A stretch of 51,708 nt of DNA from Neobacillus jeddahensis. Its GTDB lineage: Bacteria > Bacillota > Bacilli > Bacillales > Cytobacillaceae. The translations under genes were made by a program, and so were the position numbers. The stretch is taken from the NCBI RefSeq assembly GCF_000612625.1, contig NZ_CCAS010000030.1, positions 1-51,708 of the forward strand. Direction: 5' to 3'. Below the pieces are notes generated by a model. That model saw nothing but the letters and a program-made list of their open reading frames with translations. It was not told the origin of the DNA and searched no databases. Position 1 is the stretch's first letter; each line of letters starts with the position of its first letter. Shown here one piece after another: positions 36,288-46,634 of this stretch.

Positions 36288-37172
36288 TCATTCATCCTCT
36301 GCTAAAATCGGTCGATAGGGCATACCCGTTCGGAGGACCCCCCTTGTATCAATTCCGCCAAGTCCTTTTTCTCCTGTTAATGTATTTCGTAATACATCCC
36401 AGACGTTTATTCTTTCCATAAACGGAGTAAAGCTGATTTTGGCCACTATATAGACGGGATCGAGTGCATGTATATTAATTCTTGATGGTGAGCTCGCGAA
36501 GTTTGCCCCAGCATAAATGAGGGATTCAAAATGTGATTGGCATGCCCCGGCAAAGATGACCAATTGGTCTAAATGGGGGACCTTTTTCCGCGCTTCCTTG
36601 ACGGTTTGGACGAAATGCTTCGAATGACGATAGGCATTGATATCCGTCACCTTTCCCTTTGCCTTAGAATAAGCATCATGCCCAGTGATCACCAAGATAT
36701 CGGGGCGATAATGGTCGATTAAGCCTCCAATTTTCTCTGGCATTTCTTTTTCACCACAATGTATACCTAACACAGGTATTCCGATTTTTTCATATAGGGT
36801 CATGCACTTCTTTAAATAGGATGGGTCCCCATCCAAATGGAGTACCTTTCCTGGGATTTGAAAATAATTACTCTGCTTGGCATATCCACCTGTGGCCTCG
36901 TATTCCTGTCTTGATTTTATTAACTCTACTTCTTGGGTAAAAAGTTTTAACGACTGTTCCTCAAGTGTGCGGTATTCCTGGCGCAGTTTTACCCTGTCAT
37001 CTTGATTAATAACAATCAAATCGGTGTACGGCGCATCCGCAACGAGTCGAAAATCCTCACCATAAAGGATTGCAACATTCTGGTTATTAATTTTTCGAAT
37101 ATCAATAACACGGAAGAGCAGATCACAGTTATACGATTTTCTTCCAACGATATCCATCACCTTTATTTCCAT
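36288..37172 (-). CDS. yabG: sporulation-specific protease YabG
   Basis: YabG is a mother-cell cysteine-type protease that processes spore coat proteins such as SpoIVA. The 294-residue protein contains an N-terminal beta-rich segment. A conserved core follows with KVLHLDGDPSYLKKC, PVLGIHCGE, DILVITGHDAYSK and the candidate active-site region VIFAGACQSHFESLIYAGA. The ATG at 37172 follows GGAGTG. Upstream is a well-matched sigma-K promoter. It sits between ksgA and veg as in B. subtilis. No clear terminator was found after it. Confidence 0.95.
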   Translation of the reverse strand: MEIKVMDIVGRKSYNCDLLFRVIDIRKINNQNVAILYGEDFRLVADAPYTDLIVINQDDRVKLRQEYRTLEEQSLKLFTQEVELIKSRQEYEATGGYAKQSNYFQIPGKVLHLDGDPSYLKKCMTLYEKIGIPVLGIHCGEKEMPEKIGGLIDHYRPDILVITGHDAYSKAKGKVTDINAYRHSKHFVQTVKEARKKVPHLDQLVIFAGACQSHFESLIYAGANFASSPSRINIHALDPVYIVAKISFTPFMERINVWDVLRNTLTGEKGLGGIDTRGVLRTGMPYRPILAEDE

Positions 37173-37226
37173 TGCCGTCACTCCAATAAGACCAGCAAAA
37201 GGGCCTTTCGTTTAGGATTTCTCTGA

Positions 37227-37255
37227 TAGGCTATGCAAGGCAAATTGTCCATGTG
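37227..37255 (-). promoter_or_regulatory. sigma-K promoter of yabG
   Basis: On the minus strand CATAGCCTA (37227-37235) fits the sigma-K -10 consensus CATAnnnTA. CACA (37252-37255) contains the AC -35 core, with exactly 16 bases between. The start codon is about 55 bases downstream. Confidence 0.82.
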
Positions 37256-37290
37256 AATAAGAACTGGAAACTTCACTAAAGTTATAGGCA

Positions 37291-37312
37291 AAAAAAAGAC
37301 CCTTTTACGGGT

Positions 37313-37314
<2 letters not shown>
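37291..37314 (-). terminator. ksgA terminator overlapping its stop codon
   Basis: AGACCC and GGGTCT form a 6-bp stem that includes the TAG stop, followed by eight T residues on the minus strand. Confidence 0.85.
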
Positions 37315-38750
<1,436 letters not shown>

Positions 38751-38792
38751 GACAAATCCTTCGTAATATTTTTAAAAAATTTGATAAAAACT

Positions 38793-38819
38793 TGAAACAT
38801 TTTTGTAATGTCCATCGTC
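38793..38819 (+). promoter_or_regulatory. ECF-sigma-type promoter, antisense to yabE
   Basis: On the plus strand TGAAAC (38793-38798) is followed after 17 bases by CGTC (38816-38819). These are the -35 and -10 elements of the ECF sigma group (sigma-M, sigma-X, sigma-W). Transcription would start near 38826 and run toward and antisense to yabE. In B. subtilis an ECF-controlled antisense RNA of yabE starts at this same location downstream of the gene. Confidence 0.7.
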
Positions 38820-38938
38820 TATATTAGTAAACAAATTCATATAATGAAGTGTGAAAGGCGGAATAGCACCCTGCTATCTCCACTTGCCACTGTCATATAA
38901 AATTAATATGCATCGTTGTAAGTATAAAGAAAATCTCA

Positions 38939-38960
38939 GAAAAAGCAAAATGCTTTTGCA
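38939..38960. terminator. small A/T-rich hairpin, possible attenuator of the antisense transcript
   Basis: AAAAGCA and TGCTTTT flank a 3-base loop, with A-rich flank on one side. It stands about 115 bases downstream of the ECF-type promoter and next to repeat D. The T run is only four bases, so termination is doubtful. Confidence 0.3.
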
Positions 38961-39033
38961 AGAGAAACGCGCAAGGCGCTTGGAGCTGGGCAATTCTCAA
39001 AGCCAAAACAGATAAATTCCGTTATTATAAGAA
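38961..39033 (+). repeat. dispersed repeat, copy D (internally deleted)
   Basis: AGAGAAACGCGCAAGGCGC is joined directly to TTGGAGCTGGGCAATTCTCAAAG. The hairpin middle of copies A and B is absent, but the downstream A/T-rich tail is similar. It fills most of the space between the rnmV leader and the yabE terminator. Confidence 0.75.
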
Positions 39034-39062
39034 AAGCTCCAACACCCGGAGGTACTGGAGCA
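39030..39062 (-). terminator. yabE terminator
   Basis: On the minus strand GCTCCAGTACC and GGTGTTGGAGC form an 11-bp stem (with G-U pairs, TCCG loop) followed by TTTTCTT. No T run follows on the plus strand, so an antisense transcript could read through. Confidence 0.85.
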
Positions 39063-39106
39063 ACATGAACAAATAGATTATGCAACAGCACAGTCAATAG
39101 ATTGAC

Positions 39107-40288
39107 TTACTGTAAAATCTTTATCTTGACCTTCTTCCGCCCCCAGCGGTAGGCTTCCTCTTTAGATGGCATTAATAAATCAACGATATAACCTTTAATC
39201 CCACCACCTGTGTCTGCAGCAACGGCGTAACCGTAACCTTCCACATACACCTTTGTTCCAAGTGGAATGACCCTTGGATCAACAGCAATTATTTTCATAT
39301 TCGGATTAGCACGGATATTTAATCCTGTCGCTGTACGCCCTGAACAGCCATTGCAATAAGCCGTATAGGCAGTTGCAGTCACATAATACTCTGTTCCCGT
39401 TTCTGTGCCACCACGGGAAACCTGAACAGCTAAGTCCTTTGTTCCGACAGCCACAACCTTATCTTGTTTCTTGGTAATACTCTGCTCATTCATCAGTTTT
39501 CTGGAAACTTCCTTACCATTTTCCAAAACCACTTCAAATTGTTTAGACACAAGCCCGTGTCTCCCTAGAGTGACAACTTTTTCCTGGCCCTTTTCTAAAT
39601 TTTCATCCTTTTTGGTTACCACGGCATATTGAACGGGTTCTTCCACTACATCGGTGACTTTTTCTACTCGAATGACGTTAACGACACCATTCTTTGAGAT
39701 GGGTGCTGTTAATGACGGTTCAACTCGGTCTAATTCATTTAGTTTGATACCCTGTTGTGTTAAAAAGTCAGCGACCGTAGCCGAAGTGGTCCAAACCTTT
39801 TGTTCCTTACCTCCGTCCACATATGTAAGATGAATCGCACTCTTTACTTCTATATTCATCTTATTCCTAATTGCCGTTTGCGGGTTGGGTGCAATCTGAT
39901 CCTGTTTTTTTACTGATATTTTCTGTTCCTTTAGGAGTTCAGCCACCGTTCCGGCCGTTGTCCAGATCGTTTTCTTCTCGTTGTCTTTGACAATGTGAAC
40001 CTTGTTCGCCTGTTTCCAAACAACTTTAAGATGGTTCCTTACCTTCTTATTTGCCGTTGGATACAGGTAGTCTTGTGAGTGAAAGGGTACATCCAGTTCA
40101 TCTAACAATTCATTGATGGTATCTGCATGTGTTTTTACGACCTCTGGCTTGCCATTAATCGTTATTGCCACAGTTTTCTTTGAACCTTCAAATAAATGAA
40201 TGCCAAGAGCTGTTAGCAAAACTAGGAAACTAGCAATAGCAATGATCAAATTCCTCCCACTCAAAGACTCGGAAAAAAGGTTTTTCAT
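39107..40288 (-). CDS. yabE: YabE, secreted or anchored G5/3D-domain cell-wall protein (Rpf/Sps-like)
   Basis: A membrane helix (about residues 12-30) is followed by three DUF348 repeats (each with KTHADTINELL-, TTAGTVAELL- or TTSATVADFL-type cores), a G5 domain, and a C-terminal 3D domain. The latter carries TAYTAYCNGCSGRTATG, then AVDPRVIPLG and AADTGGGIKG. The three aspartates are in AVDPR, AADTG and VDLLM. Related proteins are wall hydrolases (lytic transglycosylase-like). It has 393 residues. The only good Shine-Dalgarno lies 23 bases upstream of the ATG, unusually far. An antisense promoter lies beyond the 3' end. Confidence 0.92.
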   Translation of the reverse strand: MKNLFSESLSGRNLIIAIASFLVLLTALGIHLFEGSKKTVAITINGKPEVVKTHADTINELLDELDVPFHSQDYLYPTANKKVRNHLKVVWKQANKVHIVKDNEKKTIWTTAGTVAELLKEQKISVKKQDQIAPNPQTAIRNKMNIEVKSAIHLTYVDGGKEQKVWTTSATVADFLTQQGIKLNELDRVEPSLTAPISKNGVVNVIRVEKVTDVVEEPVQYAVVTKKDENLEKGQEKVVTLGRHGLVSKQFEVVLENGKEVSRKLMNEQSITKKQDKVVAVGTKDLAVQVSRGGTETGTEYYVTATAYTAYCNGCSGRTATGLNIRANPNMKIIAVDPRVIPLGTKVYVEGYGYAVAADTGGGIKGYIVDLLMPSKEEAYRWGRKKVKIKILQ

Positions 40289-40330
40289 GTTTTGGAATAC
40301 GATGAAAAACGCCTCCTTTTCTCGGAGAGA

Positions 40331-40358
40331 TTTATAAAACCATGCTGTCGGCTGTCAA
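40331..40358 (-). promoter_or_regulatory. yabE promoter
   Basis: On the minus strand TTGACA (40353-40358) and TATAAA (40331-40336) are 16 bases apart. The predicted start of transcription is near 40324, immediately before the AGGAGG at 40312-40320, so the leader would be short. Confidence 0.65.
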
Positions 40359-40365
40359 TCCTTGC

Positions 40366-40382
40366 ATACCTTGCCAAGGTAT
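40366..40382. promoter_or_regulatory. 17-base perfect palindrome upstream of the yabE -35 box
   Basis: ATACCTTG-C-CAAGGTAT has 8-base arms with one central base. It lies 7 bases upstream of the -35 hexamer, a typical place for an activator or repressor dimer site. No regulator is identified. Confidence 0.5.
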
Positions 40383-40479
40383 TTCTAATTATGCATAAAC
40401 TTGGGGAGGTTGCAAAGAAAAACTTATCGACACGGTTATCCTATGTTGAAAAGGAGACATGTAGAACTTTTTGTTATCA

Positions 40480-40507
40480 GAAAAAATTAGGACAAGCTTC
40501 TTGTGCC
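40480..40507 (-). terminator. tatD terminator
   Basis: On the minus strand GGCACAAG and CTTGTCC pair (with one bulge) around a short loop and are followed by TAATTTTTTC, 17 bases after the tatD stop. Confidence 0.55.
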
Positions 40508-40524
40508 TTCGACAAATTCCCTTA

Positions 40525-41292
40525 TCATTTTATGGCGAAACATTTTTTAGCATTTCGTGTCGTGGCTTCCGCTACTTGTTCAAATGTCAAACCCTTTATT
40601 TCGGCAATTTCCATAGCGACTAACTTCACATACCCAGGTTCATTTCTTTTTCCTCGATACGGATGTGGAGCCAAATACGGACAGTCTGTCTCAATTAACA
40701 GCTTATCTAATGGAATCTCCGCTGCGACTTCTTTTGGTTTTTTTGCATTTTTGAAGGTAACAGGCCCCCCTAGTGAGATATAAAAATTCATTTTCACGCA
40801 TTCTATTGCCACTTCCGGACTGCCGCTAAAGCAATGCATGATCCCGCCTACTTCCTCGGCACCTTCTTCCTTGAGGATTTCCACGATGTCGGCAGTGGCC
40901 TCCCGGTTGTGTATAACGATCGGGAGTTTAACTTTTTTGGCCAAGCGAATTTGCTTACGGAAAACGTCCTTTTGAATATCCTTTGGAGACTTGTCCCAAT
41001 GATAATCTAAGCCCATTTCACCAATGGCGACCACCTTTGGATGTACTGCCAGTTCCTCAATCCATTGTAAATCTTCATCTGTCATGTCAATCGCATCAAC
41101 AGGATGCCAGCCTACGCATGCATACATAAAATCATAAGTTTCCACTAATTCCATCGCTCGATTAATGGTCGGTCGATCAAAGCCGACAATGACCATATTT
41201 GTAACGCCTTCATTTTGGGCCCTGGCAATGACCTCTTCTAAATCCTCATTAAATTGGGTGTCATTTAAATGGGCATGTGTGTCGAATAACAT
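40525..41292 (-). CDS. tatD: TatD-family metal-dependent DNase
   Basis: The 255-residue amidohydrolase-fold protein has the metal ligands H6 and H8 in FDTHAHLND, ECCH-equivalent GEMGLDYHW, VIHNREA, MHCFSG and ETDCPYLAPHPYRG. TatD enzymes are magnesium-dependent 3'-5' exonucleases implicated in DNA quality control. It corresponds to B. subtilis yabD. It lies between the parS site and yabE. The ATG is 12 bases after AGAGGG. Confidence 0.95.
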   Translation of the reverse strand: MLFDTHAHLNDTQFNEDLEEVIARAQNEGVTNMVIVGFDRPTINRAMELVETYDFMYACVGWHPVDAIDMTDEDLQWIEELAVHPKVVAIGEMGLDYHWDKSPKDIQKDVFRKQIRLAKKVKLPIVIHNREATADIVEILKEEGAEEVGGIMHCFSGSPEVAIECVKMNFYISLGGPVTFKNAKKPKEVAAEIPLDKLLIETDCPYLAPHPYRGKRNEPGYVKLVAMEIAEIKGLTFEQVAEATTRNAKKCFAIK

Positions 41293-41382
41293 ACTAAATC
41301 AAATCCCTCTTTTCTATTTATTTCTTCCCATTGTGTACGTCTGGTTGCACAATGTCAAAAAACAGCAACTAAACAGGATAAA

Positions 41383-41398
41383 TGTTCCACGTGAAACA
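41383..41398. promoter_or_regulatory. parS site (Spo0J/ParB binding)
   Basis: TGTTCCACGTGAAACA is an exact match to the parS consensus TGTTNCACGTGAAACA. It lies in the gap between the metS terminator and tatD. In B. subtilis several parS sites are clustered around the origin, including one in this neighbourhood. The site nucleates Spo0J for origin segregation and SMC loading. Confidence 0.95.
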
Positions 41399-41401
41399 TT
41401 A

Positions 41402-41429
41402 ACATCGAAAAGTTGACAATTTTCGATGT
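41402..41429. repeat. 10-bp perfect inverted repeat next to parS
   Basis: ACATCGAAAA (41402-41411) and TTTTCGATGT (41420-41429) are exact reverse complements with an 8-base loop. On the minus strand it follows the metS terminator and precedes parS by 3 bases. Its role is unknown; it may be a second terminator without a U run. Confidence 0.6.
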
Positions 41430-41459
41430 AAAAAGCGCCCTATGGGGGCGCTTTTTGTC
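41428..41459 (-). terminator. metS terminator (bidirectional)
   Basis: AAAAAGCGCCC and GGGGCGCTTTTT form a strong stem with flanking A and T runs on both strands, directly after the metS stop. Confidence 0.92.
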
Positions 41460-41464
41460 TATCA

Positions 41465-43441
<1,977 letters not shown>

Positions 43442-43446
43442 TCATT

Positions 43447-43509
43447 AGAAAAGCGCAGTACCCATTTAGCGACGTATGGACTAGTCACTGGGTACTTGAG
43501 CTTGACAGG
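43447..43509 (+). repeat. dispersed repeat, copy F, in the metS leader
   Basis: AGAAAAGCGCA opens it and TTGAGCTTGACAG closes it, resembling copies A and B at both ends. The middle is a different hairpin: AGTACCCA pairs with TGGGTACT over 8 bp. It lies 2 bases upstream of the metS ribosome binding region, so the hairpin would be in the metS messenger. Confidence 0.6.
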
Positions 43510-43578
43510 TTTTACAGTCTAAATGAACCAAAACCCCATTAAACTATTATTGCCTCTTTTTACTGCTTCTATCATCAA

Positions 43579-43607
43579 AATATACCGAAAAATAAACATT
43601 TGTGCAA
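43579..43607 (-). promoter_or_regulatory. metS promoter
   Basis: On the minus strand TTGCAC (43602-43607) and TATATT (43579-43584) are 17 bases apart. It gives a leader of about 140 bases that includes repeat F. The rest of the 550-base metS-abrB gap holds the abrB control region and two palindromes. Confidence 0.65.
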
Positions 43608-43716
43608 GAAAGCACCTTCATTGACTTCCATTTATTAAAAAAATTTTCCTAATACACCCATAATTCTCAAGGAACGACCGAACCATATGTAGGATAAGCA
43701 AGAGTAATGTAGAAGA

Positions 43717-43724
43717 TTGTCGAA
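43717..43724 (+). promoter_or_regulatory. distal Spo0A-box-like site
   Basis: TTGTCGAA matches the Spo0A box. It lies about 145 bases upstream of the abrB -35 box and is flanked by GTAGAA/TTCTAC inverted arms. Role uncertain. Confidence 0.4.
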
Positions 43725-43831
43725 TTCTCACTTTTCTACAATAATAGTAGTTTTAATTATAGATATTATAATTATCCTATATAAATGAAATAAGTATTTA
43801 ATTTTTCCTTACAAATCAACTACTGCTCCAT

Positions 43832-43847
43832 AAGGAAAAATTTCCTT
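43832..43847. repeat. palindrome upstream of abrB promoter
   Basis: AAGGAAA-AA-TTTCCTT has 7-base arms and ends 22 bases before the abrB -35 hexamer. A/T-rich symmetrical DNA here could be an AbrB autoregulatory site. Confidence 0.45.
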
Positions 43848-43868
43848 TTATTTTTTAAAATAAAATAA

Positions 43869-43897
43869 TTGACGGATATGGGAAGTACTGGTATTAT
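43869..43897 (+). promoter_or_regulatory. abrB promoter
   Basis: TTGACG (43869-43874) and TATTAT (43892-43897) are 17 bases apart on the plus strand, about 85 bases upstream of the abrB start. Confidence 0.8.
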
Positions 43898-43911
43898 TGA
43901 TTTATAAGAAA

Positions 43912-43930
43912 TTTGTCGAATTGTGACGAA
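43912..43930 (+). promoter_or_regulatory. tandem Spo0A boxes downstream of the abrB start of transcription
   Basis: TTTGTCGAA (43912-43920) and TGACGAA (43924-43930) are Spo0A boxes (core TGnCGAA). They lie just downstream of the predicted transcription start, where Spo0A~P represses abrB in B. subtilis. Confidence 0.85.
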
Positions 43931-43982
43931 TGAATTAAAAGATAGATTACTAATTTTGTAAAATTGAGAGGAGATCATCATA

Positions 43983-44267
43983 ATGAAATCTACAGGTATT
44001 GTTCGTAAAGTTGACGAATTGGGTCGTGTGGTAATTCCAATTGAATTAAGACGTACACTTGGTATCGCTGAGAAAGATGCTCTTGAAATCTACGTTGACG
44101 ACGAGCGCATCGTTTTGAAAAAATATAAGCCTAATATGACTTGCCAAGTAACTGGTGAAGTTTCTGATGATAATTTAGCTCTTGCTGGCGGAAAATTAAT
44201 TCTTAGCCGTGAAGGTGCAGAGCAATTACTTGAAGAGATCCAAAAAAACTTCGAAGTAGCTAAATAA
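43983..44267 (+). CDS. abrB: transition-state regulator AbrB
   Basis: AbrB is a tetrameric DNA-binding repressor of post-exponential genes, itself shut off by Spo0A~P. It has 94 residues with the swapped-hairpin domain MKSTGIVRKVDELGRVVIPI, then ELRRTLGIAEKDALEIYVDD, and a C-terminal dimerisation region from about residue 55. The ATG follows GAGAGGAG. It is the only plus-strand gene in the window, convergent with rsmI and sharing a terminator. Promoter and Spo0A boxes are clearly visible. SpoVT in this window is its closest relative by N-terminal sequence. Confidence 0.98.
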   Translation: MKSTGIVRKVDELGRVVIPIELRRTLGIAEKDALEIYVDDERIVLKKYKPNMTCQVTGEVSDDNLALAGGKLILSREGAEQLLEEIQKNFEVAK

Positions 44268-44270
44268 TAA

Positions 44271-44309
44271 AACAGCTCCAGCACTAAAAAGTGCTGGAGC
44301 ATTTTTTAT
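44271..44309. terminator. bidirectional terminator shared by abrB and rsmI
   Basis: GCTCCAGCACT and AGTGCTGGAGC form a perfect 11-bp stem with an AAAA loop, followed by TTTTTT on the plus strand and TTTT on the minus strand. Confidence 0.92.
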
Positions 44310-45187
44310 TTATCCTCAACATGATAGGCCTGGTATACTTCTCGTTTTGTGATACCACGATCCTTTGCGGCCTGCTTAATGGCCTCCTTTGAAGGAATAT
44401 CTTTAACTGATATGTAGTGATTCACGTGTTCCTCAAGTGATAAATGCTGCCACCAGCTAAGCGCTTCGTCCTCCTCTTGTTGATCCGTCCCATCCACAAT
44501 CAAACAAAACTCACCACGAATTTCATCCTGATGAGCCCAAGCAATGGCTTCCTCAAGGGTTCCACGAATAAATTCCTCATATTTCTTCGTTAACTCCCGG
44601 CACAGAGCAATATTTCTATTCCCAAGTACATCAAGCATAATCGCTAATGTCTCTTTTAAGCGATGGGGAGATTCATAGAAGATTAACGTTGCCGTTTGAT
44701 TTTTCAAACCTGCTAACTCCACTCGTTTGTCTTTCTTATTACGGTGTAAAAACCCATAAAAGTAAAAGGGCTGACACGACAATCCCGAAGCAATTAATGA
44801 GGTAAGGGCTGCATTCGCCCCTGGTAATGGGACAACCGCCACTTGTTCATCAATCGCTGCCAACACAAGTTCATAGCCTGGGTCAGAAATAGCTGGCATT
44901 CCGGCATCACTCACGAGGGCTACCTTTAACCCTTGCTTAACCTTTTCGATCAGTTTTTCTCCACTTGCCTCTTTATTATGCTCGTGATAACTGACAATCG
45001 ACGTTTCTATTTCAAAATAATTGCACAGCTTTTTCGTATTTCTTGTATCTTCCGCCGCAATTAAATCTGCTTCTTTTAAGATTCTAATTGCCCGGTAACT
45101 CATATCTTCAAGATTACCGATGGGAGTTGGAACTAAATAGAGAATTCCTTTATGCTCCTCATTCTCAAAGCTTTTCTGCTGCCACAT
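44306..45187 (-). CDS. rsmI: 16S rRNA (cytidine1402-2'-O)-methyltransferase
   Basis: RsmI 2'-O-methylates C1402 of 16S rRNA. The 293-residue protein has the tetrapyrrole-methylase fold: LYLVPTPIGNLEDMSYRAI at the start, then AEDTRNTKKL, SDAGMPAISDPGYELV and VVPLPGANAALTSLIASG. The chosen ATG at 45187 is a compromise among three nearby in-frame starts (45187-45199). It overlaps the end of yazA by 23 bases, so yazA-rsmI are coupled. It is convergent with abrB. B. subtilis name is yabC. Confidence 0.95.
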   Translation of the reverse strand: MWQQKSFENEEHKGILYLVPTPIGNLEDMSYRAIRILKEADLIAAEDTRNTKKLCNYFEIETSIVSYHEHNKEASGEKLIEKVKQGLKVALVSDAGMPAISDPGYELVLAAIDEQVAVVPLPGANAALTSLIASGLSCQPFYFYGFLHRNKKDKRVELAGLKNQTATLIFYESPHRLKETLAIMLDVLGNRNIALCRELTKKYEEFIRGTLEEAIAWAHQDEIRGEFCLIVDGTDQQEEDEALSWWQHLSLEEHVNHYISVKDIPSKEAIKQAAKDRGITKREVYQAYHVEDK

Positions 45188-45452
45188 GTTCATCACCATT
45201 TTCTCTTAGTAAAAACTCAAGCTTTTTCTTTCTAGGTAATTGTTTAAATTGGTACTCAGCCTTTAAAGCATCACTTTTATGTTCATACCCTTTAAAATAG
45301 GTAAGTTTGACTGGGCCCCTGCCACGTGTATATTTGGCTCCCTTTCCGTCATTATGCAGTCTAATTCGGCGTTCGAGATTATTGGTATATCCACCGTATA
45401 AACTACCATCTATACAGGTTAGAACATAAAAATAGTGACTGCTACTCTCCAT
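45165..45452 (-). CDS. yazA: GIY-YIG nuclease-domain protein YazA
   Basis: The protein of 95 residues is a stand-alone GIY-YIG domain: [23 protein letters not shown] contains the family's tyrosines and arginine (in divided form [10 protein letters not shown]), and [15 protein letters not shown] follows. Such UPF0213 proteins may cleave DNA, with no established role in Bacillus. The ATG at 45452 follows AGAGGG. It overlaps trmN6 by 11 bases and rsmI by 23 bases, so three genes are tightly coupled. Confidence 0.9.
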   Translation of the reverse strand: MESSSHYFYVLTCIDGSLYGGYTNNLERRIRLHNDGKGAKYTRGRGPVKLTYFKGYEHKSDALKAEYQFKQLPRKKKLEFLLRENGDEHVAAEKL

Positions 45453-46191
45453 ATAAAATCCCTCTGATTTCAGGAGTATATTCATCTGCCTCGTTATAAA
45501 CGATCAGTGGCGGGAGAATTTTCAAATCCGGACTGCCATCCTTGATTGCCTCCACTAAAATGGTGTTGGCTTCTTTTCCCAGCTTAGGGTAGACAAACTG
45601 AATCCGCTTTGGCTCCAGTCGATACTGCCGCATCAGCGTAATGATATCCATCAGGCGACCTGGACGATGGACAAATGCCACCTTCCCACCTTGCCTCACT
45701 AATTGACTTGAGGCTTTGATCGCATCTTCTAACGTGCACAATAGTTCATGTCGGGCAATAGCCAGATGCTCATTCGGATTTATTTCTTGTTTGGATGACG
45801 TTGTAAAATAAGGAGGATTGCAGGTTACAACATCATATTTTCCAAACCCTTGTTGCTTTGGGATATCCTTGAGATCACCGTGAATCATCTGTAAACGATC
45901 CTCAAGTCCATTATATTCAATACTGCGAATGGCCATATCAAATAAACGTTCTTGTATTTCAACCCCCGTAATCGTTGCTTTTGTCCGAGCGCTTAAAAAT
46001 AATGGAATGACCCCATTGCCACTACAGAGGTCGATTATATTCCCCTTTTGAATTGGTACATAAACAAAGCGTGCCAGTAAGACAGCATCGAGTGAAAAAG
46101 CAAAAACAGAAGGGCTTTGAATAATTCGTAAATTCTCAGCAAGTAAATAATCAAGCCGCTCATCTTCTTTTAGGTTCACCAAATAGATCAA
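45442..46191 (-). CDS. trmN6: tRNA1(Val) (adenine37-N6)-methyltransferase-like protein (YabB)
   Basis: The 249-residue SAM-dependent methyltransferase has [17 protein letters not shown] (motif I) and the N6-adenine signature CNPPYFTTS. The family methylates A37 of tRNA-Val in E. coli. The same activity is likely but unproven here. The start is uncertain: TTG at 46191 or a GTG four codons later ([13 protein letters not shown]), neither with a strong ribosome site. It follows yabA and its hairpin and overlaps yazA. Confidence 0.88.
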   Translation of the reverse strand: MIYLVNLKEDERLDYLLAENLRIIQSPSVFAFSLDAVLLARFVYVPIQKGNIIDLCSGNGVIPLFLSARTKATITGVEIQERLFDMAIRSIEYNGLEDRLQMIHGDLKDIPKQQGFGKYDVVTCNPPYFTTSSKQEINPNEHLAIARHELLCTLEDAIKASSQLVRQGGKVAFVHRPGRLMDIITLMRQYRLEPKRIQFVYPKLGKEANTILVEAIKDGSPDLKILPPLIVYNEADEYTPEIRGILYGE

Positions 46192-46212
46192 TCCAATCTA
46201 AAATGTATGTAT

Positions 46213-46243
46213 GAAAATAGAGGCTGATGTGGTCAGCCTCTTT
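46213..46243 (-). terminator. hairpin between yabA and trmN6
   Basis: AGAGGCTGA and TCAGCCTCT form a perfect 9-bp stem with a 5-base loop. On the minus strand it is followed by ATTTTC, a weak U tract, so it may be a partial terminator. Confidence 0.65.
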
Positions 46244-46246
46244 AGG

Positions 46247-46621
46247 TTATTTCTTATTAAGAAAAGAAAGACAGAATAGACAATCGCCATCCTTCCGCAA
46301 GCTTCCAAAATGAAGATTACAAATATGAAACCCTTCTTGATAAAGACGGGCGAGGTTATCATATCCTTCACCAACATCAAATGGCTTACCAGCAGGAGAC
46401 AGGCCTGGGGGTTCAACGCCCTTTTTATTCTCTAATTGTTTCTTTTCTACTTCCGTGGTTACATCTAAACGGCGCCGCAAATGTTCATTTTCAAGCTTTA
46501 AATAATGATTCTCTTCTAGTATCTCAGCTAAATGCTGCTTTAATTCCCCTAGTTGCTGATAAAGATGGCCAATTTGTGTTTCCATATTACTTACTGATTC
46601 AAAAATTTCCTTTTTATCCAC
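46247..46621 (-). CDS. yabA: YabA, negative regulator of replication initiation
   Basis: YabA binds DnaA and DnaN and limits over-initiation. The 124-residue protein has an N-terminal leucine-rich coiled coil (about 1-60) that tetramerises. A variable linker ([15 protein letters not shown]) and a C-terminal zinc domain with H-I-C-N and CLFC (about 105-120) follow. I chose the GTG at 46621 because GAGGTGG lies 5 bases upstream and homologues start VDKKE. The ATG at 46681 overlaps ricT. It lies 13 bases after ricT. Confidence 0.94.
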   Translation of the reverse strand: MDKKEIFESVSNMETQIGHLYQQLGELKQHLAEILEENHYLKLENEHLRRRLDVTTEVEKKQLENKKGVEPPGLSPAGKPFDVGEGYDNLARLYQEGFHICNLHFGSLRKDGDCLFCLSFLNKK

Positions 46622-46634
46622 GGCTTCCACCTCA

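Noticed and set aside
40292..40783. 163-codon plus-strand frame overlapping yabE leader and tatD
   Set aside because: Much of it is antisense to tatD, and the remainder covers the yabE promoter, its palindrome and the tatD terminator; no family resemblance.
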